Counted from the first letter of the stretch, positions 1 through 5,215 are shown. The stretch is 5,215 nucleotides of DNA from Melioribacteraceae bacterium (GCA_027036655.1 JALWEC010000075.1:1-5215), one strand, 5' to 3'. Notes: generated by a model from the sequence alone, not told the origin. Program-made: numbers and translations.

Positions 1-1
1 A

Positions 2-616
2 GTGGAAAAAATTGTTCTTCCCGAAACTACGGACGATTTCATTAAAGATTTAACTGAAGGTAAAAACGAATCCCTCGAAGATTTGAAGAATGAAATCAGA
101 AACAGCTACAAAACTTACTTCGAGCAACAATCGGAAGAGCTGATGTTAAACAGCTTACTAAGTAAAATTTCAGAAAATAACGAATTTGATGTTCCTCCGG
201 GATATGTCGAATCGGTTCTGAAACGCTTAATTGATTACGAAAAAGAGAACGCCAAAAGATATAATTATCCGGCTCCCGACGAAAATCAGCTGAAAAAAGA
301 TTTGAGAGGCAAAGCGGAGTGGAACGCCAAATGGCAAATTATGCTTGAGGCAATCGCAAAACAGGAAAACATCGAAGTTACCGACGATGATTTAAAAGTT
401 CTCGCTGAAAAAGAAGCAGAACAAACCGGAATTCCCGTTGATAAATTGGTTAAATATTATAAAGATACAAACAGAGATACAGGCTTACTCGAAGATAAAG
501 TTATTGAGTTTTTGAAAAACAACAACACAATTAAAGAGATTGACGCAAAAGATAAAGTAGAACAATCAAAAAAAGAGAAAGAAGCCAAAGAAAAGGAGAC
601 AAAAGAGAATGAATAA
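2..616 (+). CDS. tig: Trigger factor, C-terminal part (5' end outside window)
   Basis: Ribosome-associated chaperone that shelters nascent polypeptides. Only the last 204 codons are in the window; the N-terminal ribosome-binding domain and the FKBP-type prolyl isomerase domain would lie upstream. What is seen is an almost entirely alpha-helical, highly charged stretch matching the trigger factor C-terminal chaperone domain, including a '[16 protein letters not shown]' segment (about residues 62-77 of the fragment), which corresponds to the family's conserved 'vP..lv...' helix start. The last 25 or so residues are a Lys/Glu low-complexity tail. The GTG at base 2 is an internal Val codon, not a start: the reading frame is open to the window edge and the protein would otherwise lack two domains. 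The stop codon lies inside clpP (8-bp overlap), and tig next to clpP is a common bacterial arrangement that supports the call. The family assignment is strong; the missing half cannot be assessed. Confidence 0.93.
   Translation: MEKIVLPETTDDFIKDLTEGKNESLEDLKNEIRNSYKTYFEQQSEELMLNSLLSKISENNEFDVPPGYVESVLKRLIDYEKENAKRYNYPAPDENQLKKDLRGKAEWNAKWQIMLEAIAKQENIEVTDDDLKVLAEKEAEQTGIPVDKLVKYYKDTNRDTGLLEDKVIEFLKNNNTIKEIDAKDKVEQSKKEKEAKEKETKENE
593..598 (+). promoter_or_regulatory. Ribosome binding site of clpP, inside tig
   Basis: AAGGAG lies 10 nt upstream of the clpP ATG at 609. It sits in the purine-rich stretch that encodes the Lys/Glu tail of trigger factor, so the same bases serve as coding sequence and as Shine-Dalgarno site. 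It supports the ATG at 609 over the in-frame ATG at 624, which has no comparable site in front of it. Confidence 0.75.
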
Positions 617-1232
617 CGAAATAATGAATCAGTTGGTTCCTTACGTTATTGAACAAACAGGACGCGGCGAACGCGGAATGGATATTTTTTCACGTCTTTT
701 GCGCGAACGGATTATCTTTCTCGGAACTGCAATTGACGACCACGTCGCCAGTTTAACTATTGCTCAACTCCTTTTTCTTGAAGCCGAAGATCCCGAAAAA
801 GATATTTATCTCTATATCAATTCTCCGGGCGGCAGCGTTTCCGCCGGACTTGCAATATACGACACAATGCAGTATATCCGCTCGGATGTTTCGACTATCT
901 GCGTCGGACTTGCGGCAAGCATGGGAGCCGTTCTTCTCGCAGGCGGCGCAAAGGAGAAACGCTCTTCACTTCCCAATTCCAAAATTATGATTCACCAGCC
1001 CTGGGTAGGCGGATTGCAGGGGCAGACTACCGATATCGAAATCCATGCACGTGAAATGGTAAAAACAAGAGATAAGCTGTACCAAATTTTATCCAATCAC
1101 ACGGGAAAAGATATTGACGAAATTGCAAAAGACTGCGACCGCGATTATTATCTTTCGGCAGATGAAGCGAAAGAATACAAATTAATCGATAACGTATTGG
1201 AATCACGTAAAACGGCTAAAGATAAGAAATAA
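609..1232 (+). CDS. clpP: ATP-dependent Clp protease proteolytic subunit ClpP
   Basis: Serine protease subunit that forms the double-heptamer barrel degrading proteins unfolded and fed in by a Clp ATPase such as ClpX. The protein is 207 aa, the usual length. The catalytic triad is visible by alignment to known ClpP: Ser104 in '[14 protein letters not shown]', His129 in '[11 protein letters not shown]' and Asp179 in 'CDRDYYLS'. The oxyanion-strand motif 'INSPGGSV' (residues 70-77) and the handle-helix segment '[14 protein letters not shown]' (137-150) are intact. A short N-terminal leader before '[13 protein letters not shown]' is typical and may be removed by self-processing. The start overlaps the tig stop by 8 bp, implying cotranscription and coupled translation. 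In many bacteria clpX follows directly; here a terminator-like hairpin and an unrelated gene follow instead. Function is highly certain. Confidence 0.99.
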   Translation: MNNEIMNQLVPYVIEQTGRGERGMDIFSRLLRERIIFLGTAIDDHVASLTIAQLLFLEAEDPEKDIYLYINSPGGSVSAGLAIYDTMQYIRSDVSTICVGLAASMGAVLLAGGAKEKRSSLPNSKIMIHQPWVGGLQGQTTDIEIHAREMVKTRDKLYQILSNHTGKDIDEIAKDCDRDYYLSADEAKEYKLIDNVLESRKTAKDKK

Positions 1233-1236
1233 TTTT

Positions 1237-1294
1237 AAGCCGCTTCATCCGATTTTGATTTTATGTTATAATCCGAATTGAAGCGGCTTTTTTT
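1237..1294 (+). terminator. Rho-independent terminator after clpP
   Basis: A perfect 11-bp inverted repeat pairs AAGCCGCTTCA (1237-1247) with TGAAGCGGCTT (1279-1289), and a run of seven T (1288-1294) overlaps the end of the right arm. It starts 5 bases after the clpP stop, where a terminator of the tig-clpP unit is expected. The 31-nt loop is longer than in most intrinsic terminators, which lowers confidence slightly. The T run is on the + strand side only, so it is directed at + strand transcription. Confidence 0.78.
1267..1272 (+). promoter_or_regulatory. Candidate -10 box for the crcB unit, inside the terminator loop
   Basis: A perfect TATAAT hexamer lies in the loop of the clpP terminator, 40 bases upstream of the crcB ATG. 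A start site about 7 bases downstream would fall at roughly 1279, the first base of the right hairpin arm, so a transcript starting there would not contain the left arm and could not form the hairpin. No good -35 hexamer is visible at 16-18 bp spacing (1244-1249 reads TTCATC), and promoters of Bacteroidota-like organisms often differ from this consensus. A+T-rich DNA gives such boxes by chance, so this is a candidate only. Confidence 0.3.
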
Positions 1295-1312
1295 ATTATA
1301 CGGATTTTCACA

Positions 1313-1684
1313 ATGGTAAAGATAATTTTAGTGGCGGTCGGCGGAGCGTTCGGAGGCGCTTTCAGATATGTAATTGCAAATTTCGTTCAGCGGCTTTTTC
1401 CGATGCCCCTTCCGATAGGCACATTGACCGTAAACTTTCTCGGAAGTTTGATTCTCGGATTTTTGATTTTCGGATTAGATCAGAAAAATCTGCTCTCGCT
1501 TAATTGGAAATTAATCCTTGCTGTCGGTTTTTGCGGCAGTTTAACAACGTTTTCCACATTCTCGCTCGAAACCGTTTCCCTGCTCTTCGATTCCGAATTT
1601 TTATTGGCAACCGCGAATATTTTATTAAATTTAATAGTTACATTTATTGCAATCGGATTTGCTTACTACATTTCAAGAGGTTAA
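1313..1684 (+). CDS. crcB: Fluoride channel CrcB/Fluc
   Basis: Small inner-membrane fluoride channel that lets toxic intracellular fluoride leave the cell. At 123 aa it is the normal length for a single-domain Fluc subunit, with four hydrophobic segments (about 3-26, 35-55, 66-91 and 96-120). Family motifs are all present: 'GGAFGGAFRY' at 10-19, 'GTLTVNFLGSLILG' at 36-49 including the conserved Asn41, and 'GFCGSLTTFSTFSLE' at 72-86, which holds the phenylalanines Phe80 and Phe83 of the fluoride path and the central Na+ site region. Only one copy is present here, consistent with a dual-topology homodimer, although a second copy elsewhere cannot be excluded. No Shine-Dalgarno sequence is obvious before the ATG, and no fluoride riboswitch is recognisable in the roughly 80-bp gap after clpP. 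It is followed after 3 nt by the DUF190 gene, a frequent partner of crcB. Confidence 0.97.
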   Translation: MVKIILVAVGGAFGGAFRYVIANFVQRLFPMPLPIGTLTVNFLGSLILGFLIFGLDQKNLLSLNWKLILAVGFCGSLTTFSTFSLETVSLLFDSEFLLATANILLNLIVTFIAIGFAYYISRG

Positions 1685-1687
1685 AAA

Positions 1688-2050
1688 ATGGGACATTTAA
1701 CTAAAGCCAAACTTCTGAGAATCTTTCTCGGAGATTCGGACAAACTCGGCTCTACTCCGGTTTACGAAAAGATTATCCGTACGGCGCGAAAGCACGGATT
1801 ACGGGGTGCGACAGCTTATCGCGGATTTATGGGCTACGGCAGAAACAGTAAAATTCACTCATCTAAAATTCTTGCCATTTCGGACGATTTGCCTGTTATT
1901 GTTGAAATCGTGGACGAAGTAGAAAGAATCGAAGCGTTTCTTCCTTTTATTGACGAAATGTTTGAAGAAGCCGATTGCGGTGGAATTATCACAATTGAGG
2001 AAGCTACCGTTTTAAGATACAACAAATCATCAAAGAACAACGAGGATTAA
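1688..2050 (+). CDS. DUF190 family protein (PII-like fold)
   Basis: A 120-aa soluble protein of the DUF190 family, whose members adopt a PII-like ferredoxin fold and are often encoded beside crcB. The exact biochemical role of the family is not settled; binding of a nucleotide or other small ligand is a reasonable guess from the fold. Family features visible: 'LLRIFLGDSDKLGSTPVYEKII' around residues 9-30, the glycine-rich 'HGLRGATAYRGFMGYGRNS' at 36-54, His57, and the strand 'DDLPVIVEIVDEVERI' at 66-81. The C-terminal 10 or so residues are polar and probably disordered. The start is supported by AGAGG at 1676-1680, 7 nt before the ATG and inside the end of crcB. It is 3 nt from crcB and 1 nt from the next gene, so the three genes are almost certainly cotranscribed. 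Family assignment is strong, function unknown. Confidence 0.95.
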   Translation: MGHLTKAKLLRIFLGDSDKLGSTPVYEKIIRTARKHGLRGATAYRGFMGYGRNSKIHSSKILAISDDLPVIVEIVDEVERIEAFLPFIDEMFEEADCGGIITIEEATVLRYNKSSKNNED

Positions 2051-2051
2051 A

Positions 2052-2603
2052 ATGGCAAAATTTTTTAAATGGCTCTTTATTTCGGTTACGGGATTTCTTA
2101 TTTTATTTTTCGGAGTTACGGCTTTATTAAGTCCGAGATATTCGGTTGAACGTTCCGCCAAAGTCGGAGTGCCGGTTGATTCCGTTTTTAAAGTTGTAGC
2201 TGATTTAAAAACTTGGGAGCATTGGAATCCTTGGCTTCTTGTCGATTCCACAATGCAGAACAAAATCGACCTCAAAAAATCAATTGTCGGTTCTACTTGG
2301 GAATGGAAAAGCGAGCATTTGGGAACCGGGCGTCTTCAAATTCGCGATATTGCAAAACCGAATAAAATTTATGCGGAGATGACTTTTTTTATGCCGAAAA
2401 AAAGCACAATCGATGAATATTGGACTTTTGAACCGGTTTCTAAAGATTCTACCGAAATTACTTGGCGACACGACGGTGATTTATCCTATCCGGTAGGACG
2501 TTTGATGGGTCTTTTTTCAAATAATTTGTTAGGTCCGACTTTTGACGAAGGTTTAAGGAATTTAAAGAATTACCTCGAAAACGACGGGAGCATGAAAAAG
2601 TAA
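2052..2603 (+). CDS. Membrane-anchored SRPBCC (START-like, polyketide cyclase-type) protein
   Basis: A 183-aa protein with one N-terminal hydrophobic helix (about residues 5-26, flanked by Lys3 and Lys6) followed by 'LSPRYSVERSAKVGVPVDSVF' and a soluble domain of about 150 residues. The soluble part has the order and spacing of SRPBCC/START-like domains: a first strand 'YSVERSAKV', a helix with the aromatic motif 'LKTWEHWNPW' (residues 52-61), a run of beta strands in the middle (about 85-143), and a long C-terminal helix ending 'FDEGLRNLKNYLEN' (164-177). Such domains form a deep hydrophobic ligand pocket, but the ligand here is unknown. The helix looks like a signal anchor rather than a cleaved signal, leaving the domain probably outside the cytoplasmic face. 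GAGG at 2042-2045 is a good ribosome site. It is the last gene of the crcB unit and stops 5 bp from the convergent lipA stop. Fold assignment fairly sure, role unknown. Confidence 0.85.
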   Translation: MAKFFKWLFISVTGFLILFFGVTALLSPRYSVERSAKVGVPVDSVFKVVADLKTWEHWNPWLLVDSTMQNKIDLKKSIVGSTWEWKSEHLGTGRLQIRDIAKPNKIYAEMTFFMPKKSTIDEYWTFEPVSKDSTEITWRHDGDLSYPVGRLMGLFSNNLLGPTFDEGLRNLKNYLENDGSMKK

Positions 2604-2608
2604 ACCGG

Positions 2609-3520
2609 CTATTTATCCAACAATCTTGCGTGTTTGTCGGCGTGATATGAACTCCGTACAAGCGGTCCCGATTCCACGGCGAGAAATCCGATCTTCTTTC
2701 CGTATTCCCTATATTCTCTGAATTCAGCCGGAGTAACATAACGCGCAACCGGCAAATGCTCCTTTGTCGGCTGCAAATACTGACCGATTGTCATAATATC
2801 GCATCCGTATGAACGCAAATCGTCCATTATTCCAAATACTTCTTCCTTTGTCTCTCCGATTCCCACCATTATTCCGCTTTTGGTTCTTAAACCTTTTTCC
2901 TTAAACCACCGGATTAACTCCAAACTGCGGCTGTATTTCGCCTGAGGGCGTACTGCGTGGTAAAGTCTTTCCACCGTTTCAAGATTATGATTAAGAATAT
3001 CGGGAGGATTTTTCATAATGATTTCAAAAGCCGGTTCTTCTCCTTTGAAATCGGGAGTAAGAATCTCGATAGTGCAATCGGGACTTGTTTCACGAATCAA
3101 TCTAATCGTCTCGGCAAAGACGGCGGCGCCTCCGTCTTTAAGTTCGTCCCTGTCAACCGATGTAATTACCGCGTGGCGTAATCCCAATTCTTTTACTGAA
3201 TCAGCAACGCGTCTCGGCTCATCCCAATCAACGGGATTCGGTAATCCCATTTTAATGTTGCAAAAACCGCAACTTCGCGTACAGATTTCGCCGAGTATCA
3301 TAAATGTGGCAGTGCGTGCTCCCCAGCATTCCGCGAGATTCGGACAACGCGCTTCTTCGCAGACAGTGTTAAGATGAGCGTTTCTCATCAGCTTTACAAC
3401 GTCGGAATAATTCTCCCCTGCGGGCAATCGGACTTTAAGCCAATCGGGTCTTTTACCGAGACTGCCGATTTCTTTTTCCGCTACTTCTTTATATTCTTTT
3501 TGATGTTTATTTATCTTCAA
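2609..3520 (-). CDS. lipA: Lipoyl synthase LipA (radical SAM), TTG start
   Basis: Inserts two sulfur atoms into protein-bound octanoyl groups to make the lipoyl cofactor of pyruvate and 2-oxoglutarate dehydrogenases and the glycine cleavage system. The 303-aa protein carries both cluster motifs: the auxiliary [4Fe-4S] ligands Cys54, Cys59 and Cys65 in 'CEEARCPNLAECW', and the radical SAM ligands Cys80, Cys84 and Cys87 in 'CTRSCGFCNI'. The C-terminal 'RSSYHAD' motif provides Ser291, which in characterised LipA also ligands the auxiliary cluster. 'TSVDRDELKDGGA' and 'TPDFKGE' are further family signatures. The start is TTG at 3518-3520: the codon directly upstream is an in-frame TAA, the next Met is residue 45 and too late, and AGAGGA lies 5 nt before the TTG. 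No lipB is visible nearby. It converges on the SRPBCC gene. Function is highly certain. Confidence 0.98.
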   Translation of the reverse strand: MKINKHQKEYKEVAEKEIGSLGKRPDWLKVRLPAGENYSDVVKLMRNAHLNTVCEEARCPNLAECWGARTATFMILGEICTRSCGFCNIKMGLPNPVDWDEPRRVADSVKELGLRHAVITSVDRDELKDGGAAVFAETIRLIRETSPDCTIEILTPDFKGEEPAFEIIMKNPPDILNHNLETVERLYHAVRPQAKYSRSLELIRWFKEKGLRTKSGIMVGIGETKEEVFGIMDDLRSYGCDIMTIGQYLQPTKEHLPVARYVTPAEFREYREYGKKIGFLAVESGPLVRSSYHADKHARLLDK

Positions 3521-3525
3521 TTAAA

Positions 3526-3531
3526 TCCTCT
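3526..3531 (-). promoter_or_regulatory. Ribosome binding site of lipA
   Basis: Read on the - strand, AGAGGA ends 5 nt before the TTG at 3520. Together with the in-frame TAA at 3521-3523 just before the TTG, it fixes the unusual start codon of lipA. Confidence 0.7.
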
Positions 3532-3552
3532 AACTTCTTATATTTCAACACA

Positions 3553-3720
3553 TTAGATACTGTTATTAATAGAGACCTTAGCAAAACCTAAAATTGTCAT
3601 ATTGAGTTTGCACGCTTGCCCAAACTGCTTTTCGTTGGGGGCGAAGATGAAAGCCATACGAAAATCGCTAAATTCGAAATAATTACCTGTTCTGAGATTC
3701 TTCATTCCGCTTCGCTCCAT
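3553..3720 (-). CDS. Possible 55-codon ORF across the repeat element (doubtful)
   Basis: On the - strand a complete ORF begins MERSGMKNLRTGNYFEFSDF, continues RMAFIFAPNEKQFGQACKLN and ends MTILGFAKVSINNSI. It starts in the right inverted end of the repeat-like element and ends just past the left one. A second in-frame ATG (residue 6, at 3703-3705) has GGAG 9 nt before it, while the first ATG has no ribosome site and directly follows an in-frame TGA. I recognise no domain. An open frame of this length is not improbable by chance, and repeats of the GTCATTCTGA type often produce spurious small proteins in annotations. I list it because it is complete and fills the gap, not because I think it is translated. 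Confidence 0.2.
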   Translation of the reverse strand: MERSGMKNLRTGNYFEFSDFRMAFIFAPNEKQFGQACKLNMTILGFAKVSINNSI

Positions 3721-3754
3721 TCAGAATGACATATTGCCAGGTTATACAAAGACT
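3573..3754. repeat. Repeat-like intergenic element with imperfect inverted ends
   Basis: Most of the 242-bp gap between lipA and the PLP enzyme is taken up by a structured element. The left end on the + strand reads AGACCTTAGCAAAACCT, then AAAATTGTCATATTGAG. The right end read on the - strand from 3754 is AGTCTTTGTATAACCT, then GGCAATATGTCATTCTGAA. The two align over about 35 bases with scattered mismatches and short gaps, so they act as degenerate terminal inverted repeats. Inside the right end, the - strand continues GGAGCGAAGCGGAATGAAG then AATCTC, a motif type I recall as common in intergenic REP-like repeats of many bacteria. It contains GCGAAGC, a sequence known to form a very stable mini-hairpin. 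TTATTA occurs on both flanks (3563-3568 and 3760-3765), a weak hint of target duplication. Copy number cannot be judged from a single window. Confidence 0.5.
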
Positions 3755-3762
3755 TCAAATTA

Positions 3763-4728
3763 TTACCTAATATAAAATCCGTTTGATTTCATCCAATCTT
3801 CATTATAAATAGTACTAAAATATTTGTAACCTGAATCCGGGAAAATCGTAACAATTTTAGCGCCTTTTTCGGCTTGCTCCGCAACTTTAATCGCTCCCCA
3901 AATATTTGCTCCGCTGGAACCTCCCGCTACAATTCCTTCTTCGTTTGCCAGCTTCAAAGTCCATTCAAAAGCTTCTTTATCGCTTATTTTCATCATATCG
4001 TCGATATATTCCAGTTGAGCGGTTTTAATTAAAAATTCATCGCCCAAACCTTCCAATTTATAATGAGAAGGCTTAATCAGTTTTTTATTCTTAAAATAAT
4101 CGTAAAAAATAGAACCGACAGGATCAACAGCAATTACTTTTATTTCAGGATTTTTTTCTTTTAAATATCGTCCCGCGCCGCAGATTGTACCTCCCGTACC
4201 GATGCCGAGAACAAAATAATCGATTTCTCCATTTGTCTGCTCCCAAATCTCCGGTCCGGTCGTCATATAGTGGGCTTCGTTGTTGTCCAAATTGTTGTGC
4301 TGGTCAAGATAATGATAATCGGGATTTTGGCTTGCAAGCGTTTTTGCCAGATTATTGTAGGAATCTTCTCTTTCCGGCGGAATTGTGGCATCAACGGTTA
4401 TAACGTCAACTCCAAGTACCTCGAGCATCCTGAGCTTCTCTTTGCTTGTCGTATCCCGAATGACAATCTTAAGCTTGTAACCCTTTTGACGGGCGACAAT
4501 CGCCAAACCCATTGCGGTATTGCCGGAGGAATTTTCAATAATCGTGTCCCCTTTTTTAAGTTTTCCGAGCTTCTCGGCTTTTTCAACCATATATTTGGCA
4601 ATTCTGTCTTTCGTGCTCCCGCCGGGGTTTGTAAACTCCAACTTGGCAAAAACGGAGGAGTTTAAACCTTTCGTTATATTTTCCAACTTCACTAAAGGAG
4701 TATTTCCGATAGCGTCTAATAGTTTCAT
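3763..4728 (-). CDS. PLP-dependent cystathionine beta-synthase / cysteine synthase family enzyme
   Basis: Fold type II PLP enzyme of sulfur amino acid metabolism, catalysing beta-replacement on serine, O-acetylserine or a related substrate. The 321-aa protein begins with the family hallmark 'IGNTPLVKL' (residues 7-15). Lys40 in 'NPGGSTKDR' is the Schiff-base lysine, 'ENSSGNTAMGLA' (65-76) is the substrate-binding asparagine loop, 'GIGTGGTI' (175-182) binds the PLP phosphate, and 'GGSSGAN' (269-275) completes the site. 'LDQHNNLDNNEAHYMTTGPEIW', 'KLEGLGDEF' and the ending 'FPDSGYKYFSTIYNEDWM' resemble the catalytic core of cystathionine beta-synthase more than classic CysK. The C-terminal CBS-domain pair of human-type enzymes is absent. 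The exact substrate cannot be read from the sequence, so no symbol is given. The ATG overlaps the fmt stop by 4 bp (ATGA), with GAGG 7 nt before it, implying translational coupling to fmt. Confidence 0.9.
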   Translation of the reverse strand: MKLLDAIGNTPLVKLENITKGLNSSVFAKLEFTNPGGSTKDRIAKYMVEKAEKLGKLKKGDTIIENSSGNTAMGLAIVARQKGYKLKIVIRDTTSKEKLRMLEVLGVDVITVDATIPPEREDSYNNLAKTLASQNPDYHYLDQHNNLDNNEAHYMTTGPEIWEQTNGEIDYFVLGIGTGGTICGAGRYLKEKNPEIKVIAVDPVGSIFYDYFKNKKLIKPSHYKLEGLGDEFLIKTAQLEYIDDMMKISDKEAFEWTLKLANEEGIVAGGSSGANIWGAIKVAEQAEKGAKIVTIFPDSGYKYFSTIYNEDWMKSNGFYIR

Positions 4729-5215
4729 TTTGTTTCCTCAGTTAAAGAATAACCTCGCAAAAACTCATCGGCGGACATTCGTTTTCTTCCTTCAGGTTTT
4801 ATATCCAAAATTTCCACGGAGGAATCGTTTCCCGCGCCTACAAAAATTTCTCTTTTGGTTTCTTTAATTTGCCCCGGAGCTAATTTAACGGAAGCGCCGC
4901 GAGCTTTATAAACTTTATATATTTTTCCGTTTAATATGAAATATGCTCCCGGGAATGGAGAAAGTCCCCTGACGAGATTAACTATTTTATCGGCGGGTTC
5001 ATTCCAATTAATTTGAGCCAGTTCTTTTGTGATTTTGGGCGCTTTGGAAGCGAGAGACGAATCCTGCCGTTTTAATTCAACATTACCCGATTTAATTAAA
5101 TTTACCGTTTCAAGCACAACATCCGCTCCGGTTTCACTCATCTTATCGTGAAGCGAGCCGAAATCATCTTCGGGAAGAATCTCAATTTCTCTCTGTAATA
5201 TGATGTTTCCGGTAT
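4725..5215 (-). CDS. fmt: Methionyl-tRNA formyltransferase, C-terminal half (5' end outside window)
   Basis: Transfers a formyl group from 10-formyl-tetrahydrofolate to Met-tRNAfMet, producing the initiator tRNA. Codons are open from the right window edge to the TGA at 4725-4727, giving 162 residues; family members are about 310, so roughly the first half, with the folate site and catalytic Asn-His-Asp residues, lies outside. The fragment starts 'TGNIILQREIEILPEDDFGS' and runs into 'LHDKMSETGADVVLETVNLI', which match the end of the catalytic Rossmann-like domain. 'ASKAPKITKELAQINW' (55-70) is the linker, and 'PADKIVNLVRGLSPFPGAYF' opens the C-terminal OB-like tRNA-contacting domain. The ATG at 5139-5141 is an internal Met (residue 25 of the fragment), not the start. 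The stop overlaps the ATG of the PLP enzyme. Identification is strong. Confidence 0.95.
   Translation of the reverse strand, partial: TGNIILQREIEILPEDDFGSLHDKMSETGADVVLETVNLIKSGNVELKRQDSSLASKAPKITKELAQINWNEPADKIVNLVRGLSPFPGAYFILNGKIYKVYKARGASVKLAPGQIKETKREIFVGAGNDSSVEILDIKPEGRKRMSADEFLRGYSLTEETK
4736..4739 (-). promoter_or_regulatory. Ribosome binding site of the PLP enzyme, inside fmt
   Basis: On the - strand GAGG ends 7 nt before the ATG at 4728. It lies in the last codons of fmt (encoding Thr-Glu-Glu), so ribosomes ending fmt translation arrive at the restart site, as expected for an ATGA junction. Confidence 0.65.

Noticed and set aside
2..4. GTG as the start of the first gene
   Set aside because: The frame is open to the window edge and the product would lack the ribosome-binding and isomerase domains; it is an internal Val codon.
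624..626. Alternative ATG start for clpP
   Set aside because: It lacks a ribosome site, while the ATG at 609 has AAGGAG at a suitable distance.
1233..1312. Fluoride riboswitch upstream of crcB
   Set aside because: The gap is short, is occupied by the clpP terminator hairpin, and shows none of the conserved stems or the pseudoknot signature I would expect for the crcB motif.
2458..2748. A 96-codon - strand frame bridging the SRPBCC gene and lipA
   Set aside because: It overlaps the ends of two real genes in other frames and has no known motif.
3018..3377. A 119-codon open frame on the + strand opposite lipA
   Set aside because: It lies fully antisense to the well-supported lipA gene, has no ribosome site or recognisable motif, and reads like a shadow of lipA codons.
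3606..3625. Small hairpin AGTTTG/CAAACT in the intergenic gap as a terminator
   Set aside because: The stem is only about 6 bp including position 3605/3626, with a 10-nt loop and no T run in either direction.
4270..4867. Overlapping open frames of 115-131 codons on the + strand
   Set aside because: They are antisense to the PLP enzyme and fmt, both with intact family motifs, and show no protein-like features of their own.
5139..5141. ATG as the start of the fmt-like gene
   Set aside because: The frame continues upstream to the edge and translates into sequence matching the formyltransferase catalytic domain, so this Met is internal.

Overview
The window is an ordinary-looking stretch of a moderately A+T-rich bacterial chromosome, densely packed with housekeeping genes. 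The gene content, the sequence style of the proteins (Lys/Glu-rich trigger factor tail, ClpP, LipA) and a GTCATTCTGA-type intergenic repeat suggest the Bacteroidota/Chlorobiota/Ignavibacteriota group. Ignavibacteria is my best guess, but that placement is inference from memory and not proven by the sequence.

Layout. On the + strand the window opens inside the trigger factor gene (tig, C-terminal domain only). Its stop overlaps the start of clpP by 8 bp, and an 11-bp hairpin with a run of seven T follows clpP. A second + strand unit then starts: a CrcB/Fluc fluoride channel, a DUF190 (PII-like) protein 3 nt later, and a membrane-anchored SRPBCC (START-like) protein 1 nt after that. This unit runs head-on into lipA (lipoyl synthase, - strand), leaving only 5 bp between the stop codons. 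Upstream of lipA is a 242-bp gap holding a repeat-like element with degenerate inverted ends and a dubious 55-codon ORF. Beyond it, on the - strand, are a PLP-dependent cysteine synthase/cystathionine beta-synthase-type enzyme and, overlapping its start by an ATGA junction, the C-terminal half of fmt (methionyl-tRNA formyltransferase), which runs off the right edge.

How the genes work together. tig and clpP link nascent-chain folding with proteolysis. The crcB-DUF190-SRPBCC set looks like one transcription unit, with fluoride export as the only well-established function in it. lipA has its own start region and supplies the lipoyl cofactor. fmt and the PLP enzyme are translationally coupled, although their products belong to unrelated pathways (translation initiation and sulfur amino acids).

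I see no tRNA, rRNA, CRISPR array or complete insertion sequence. No convincing new biological system is present. The points that most deserve a second look are the repeat between lipA and the PLP enzyme, the three-gene fluoride-channel operon with two poorly understood partners, the TATAAT box inside the clpP terminator loop, and the TTG start of lipA.
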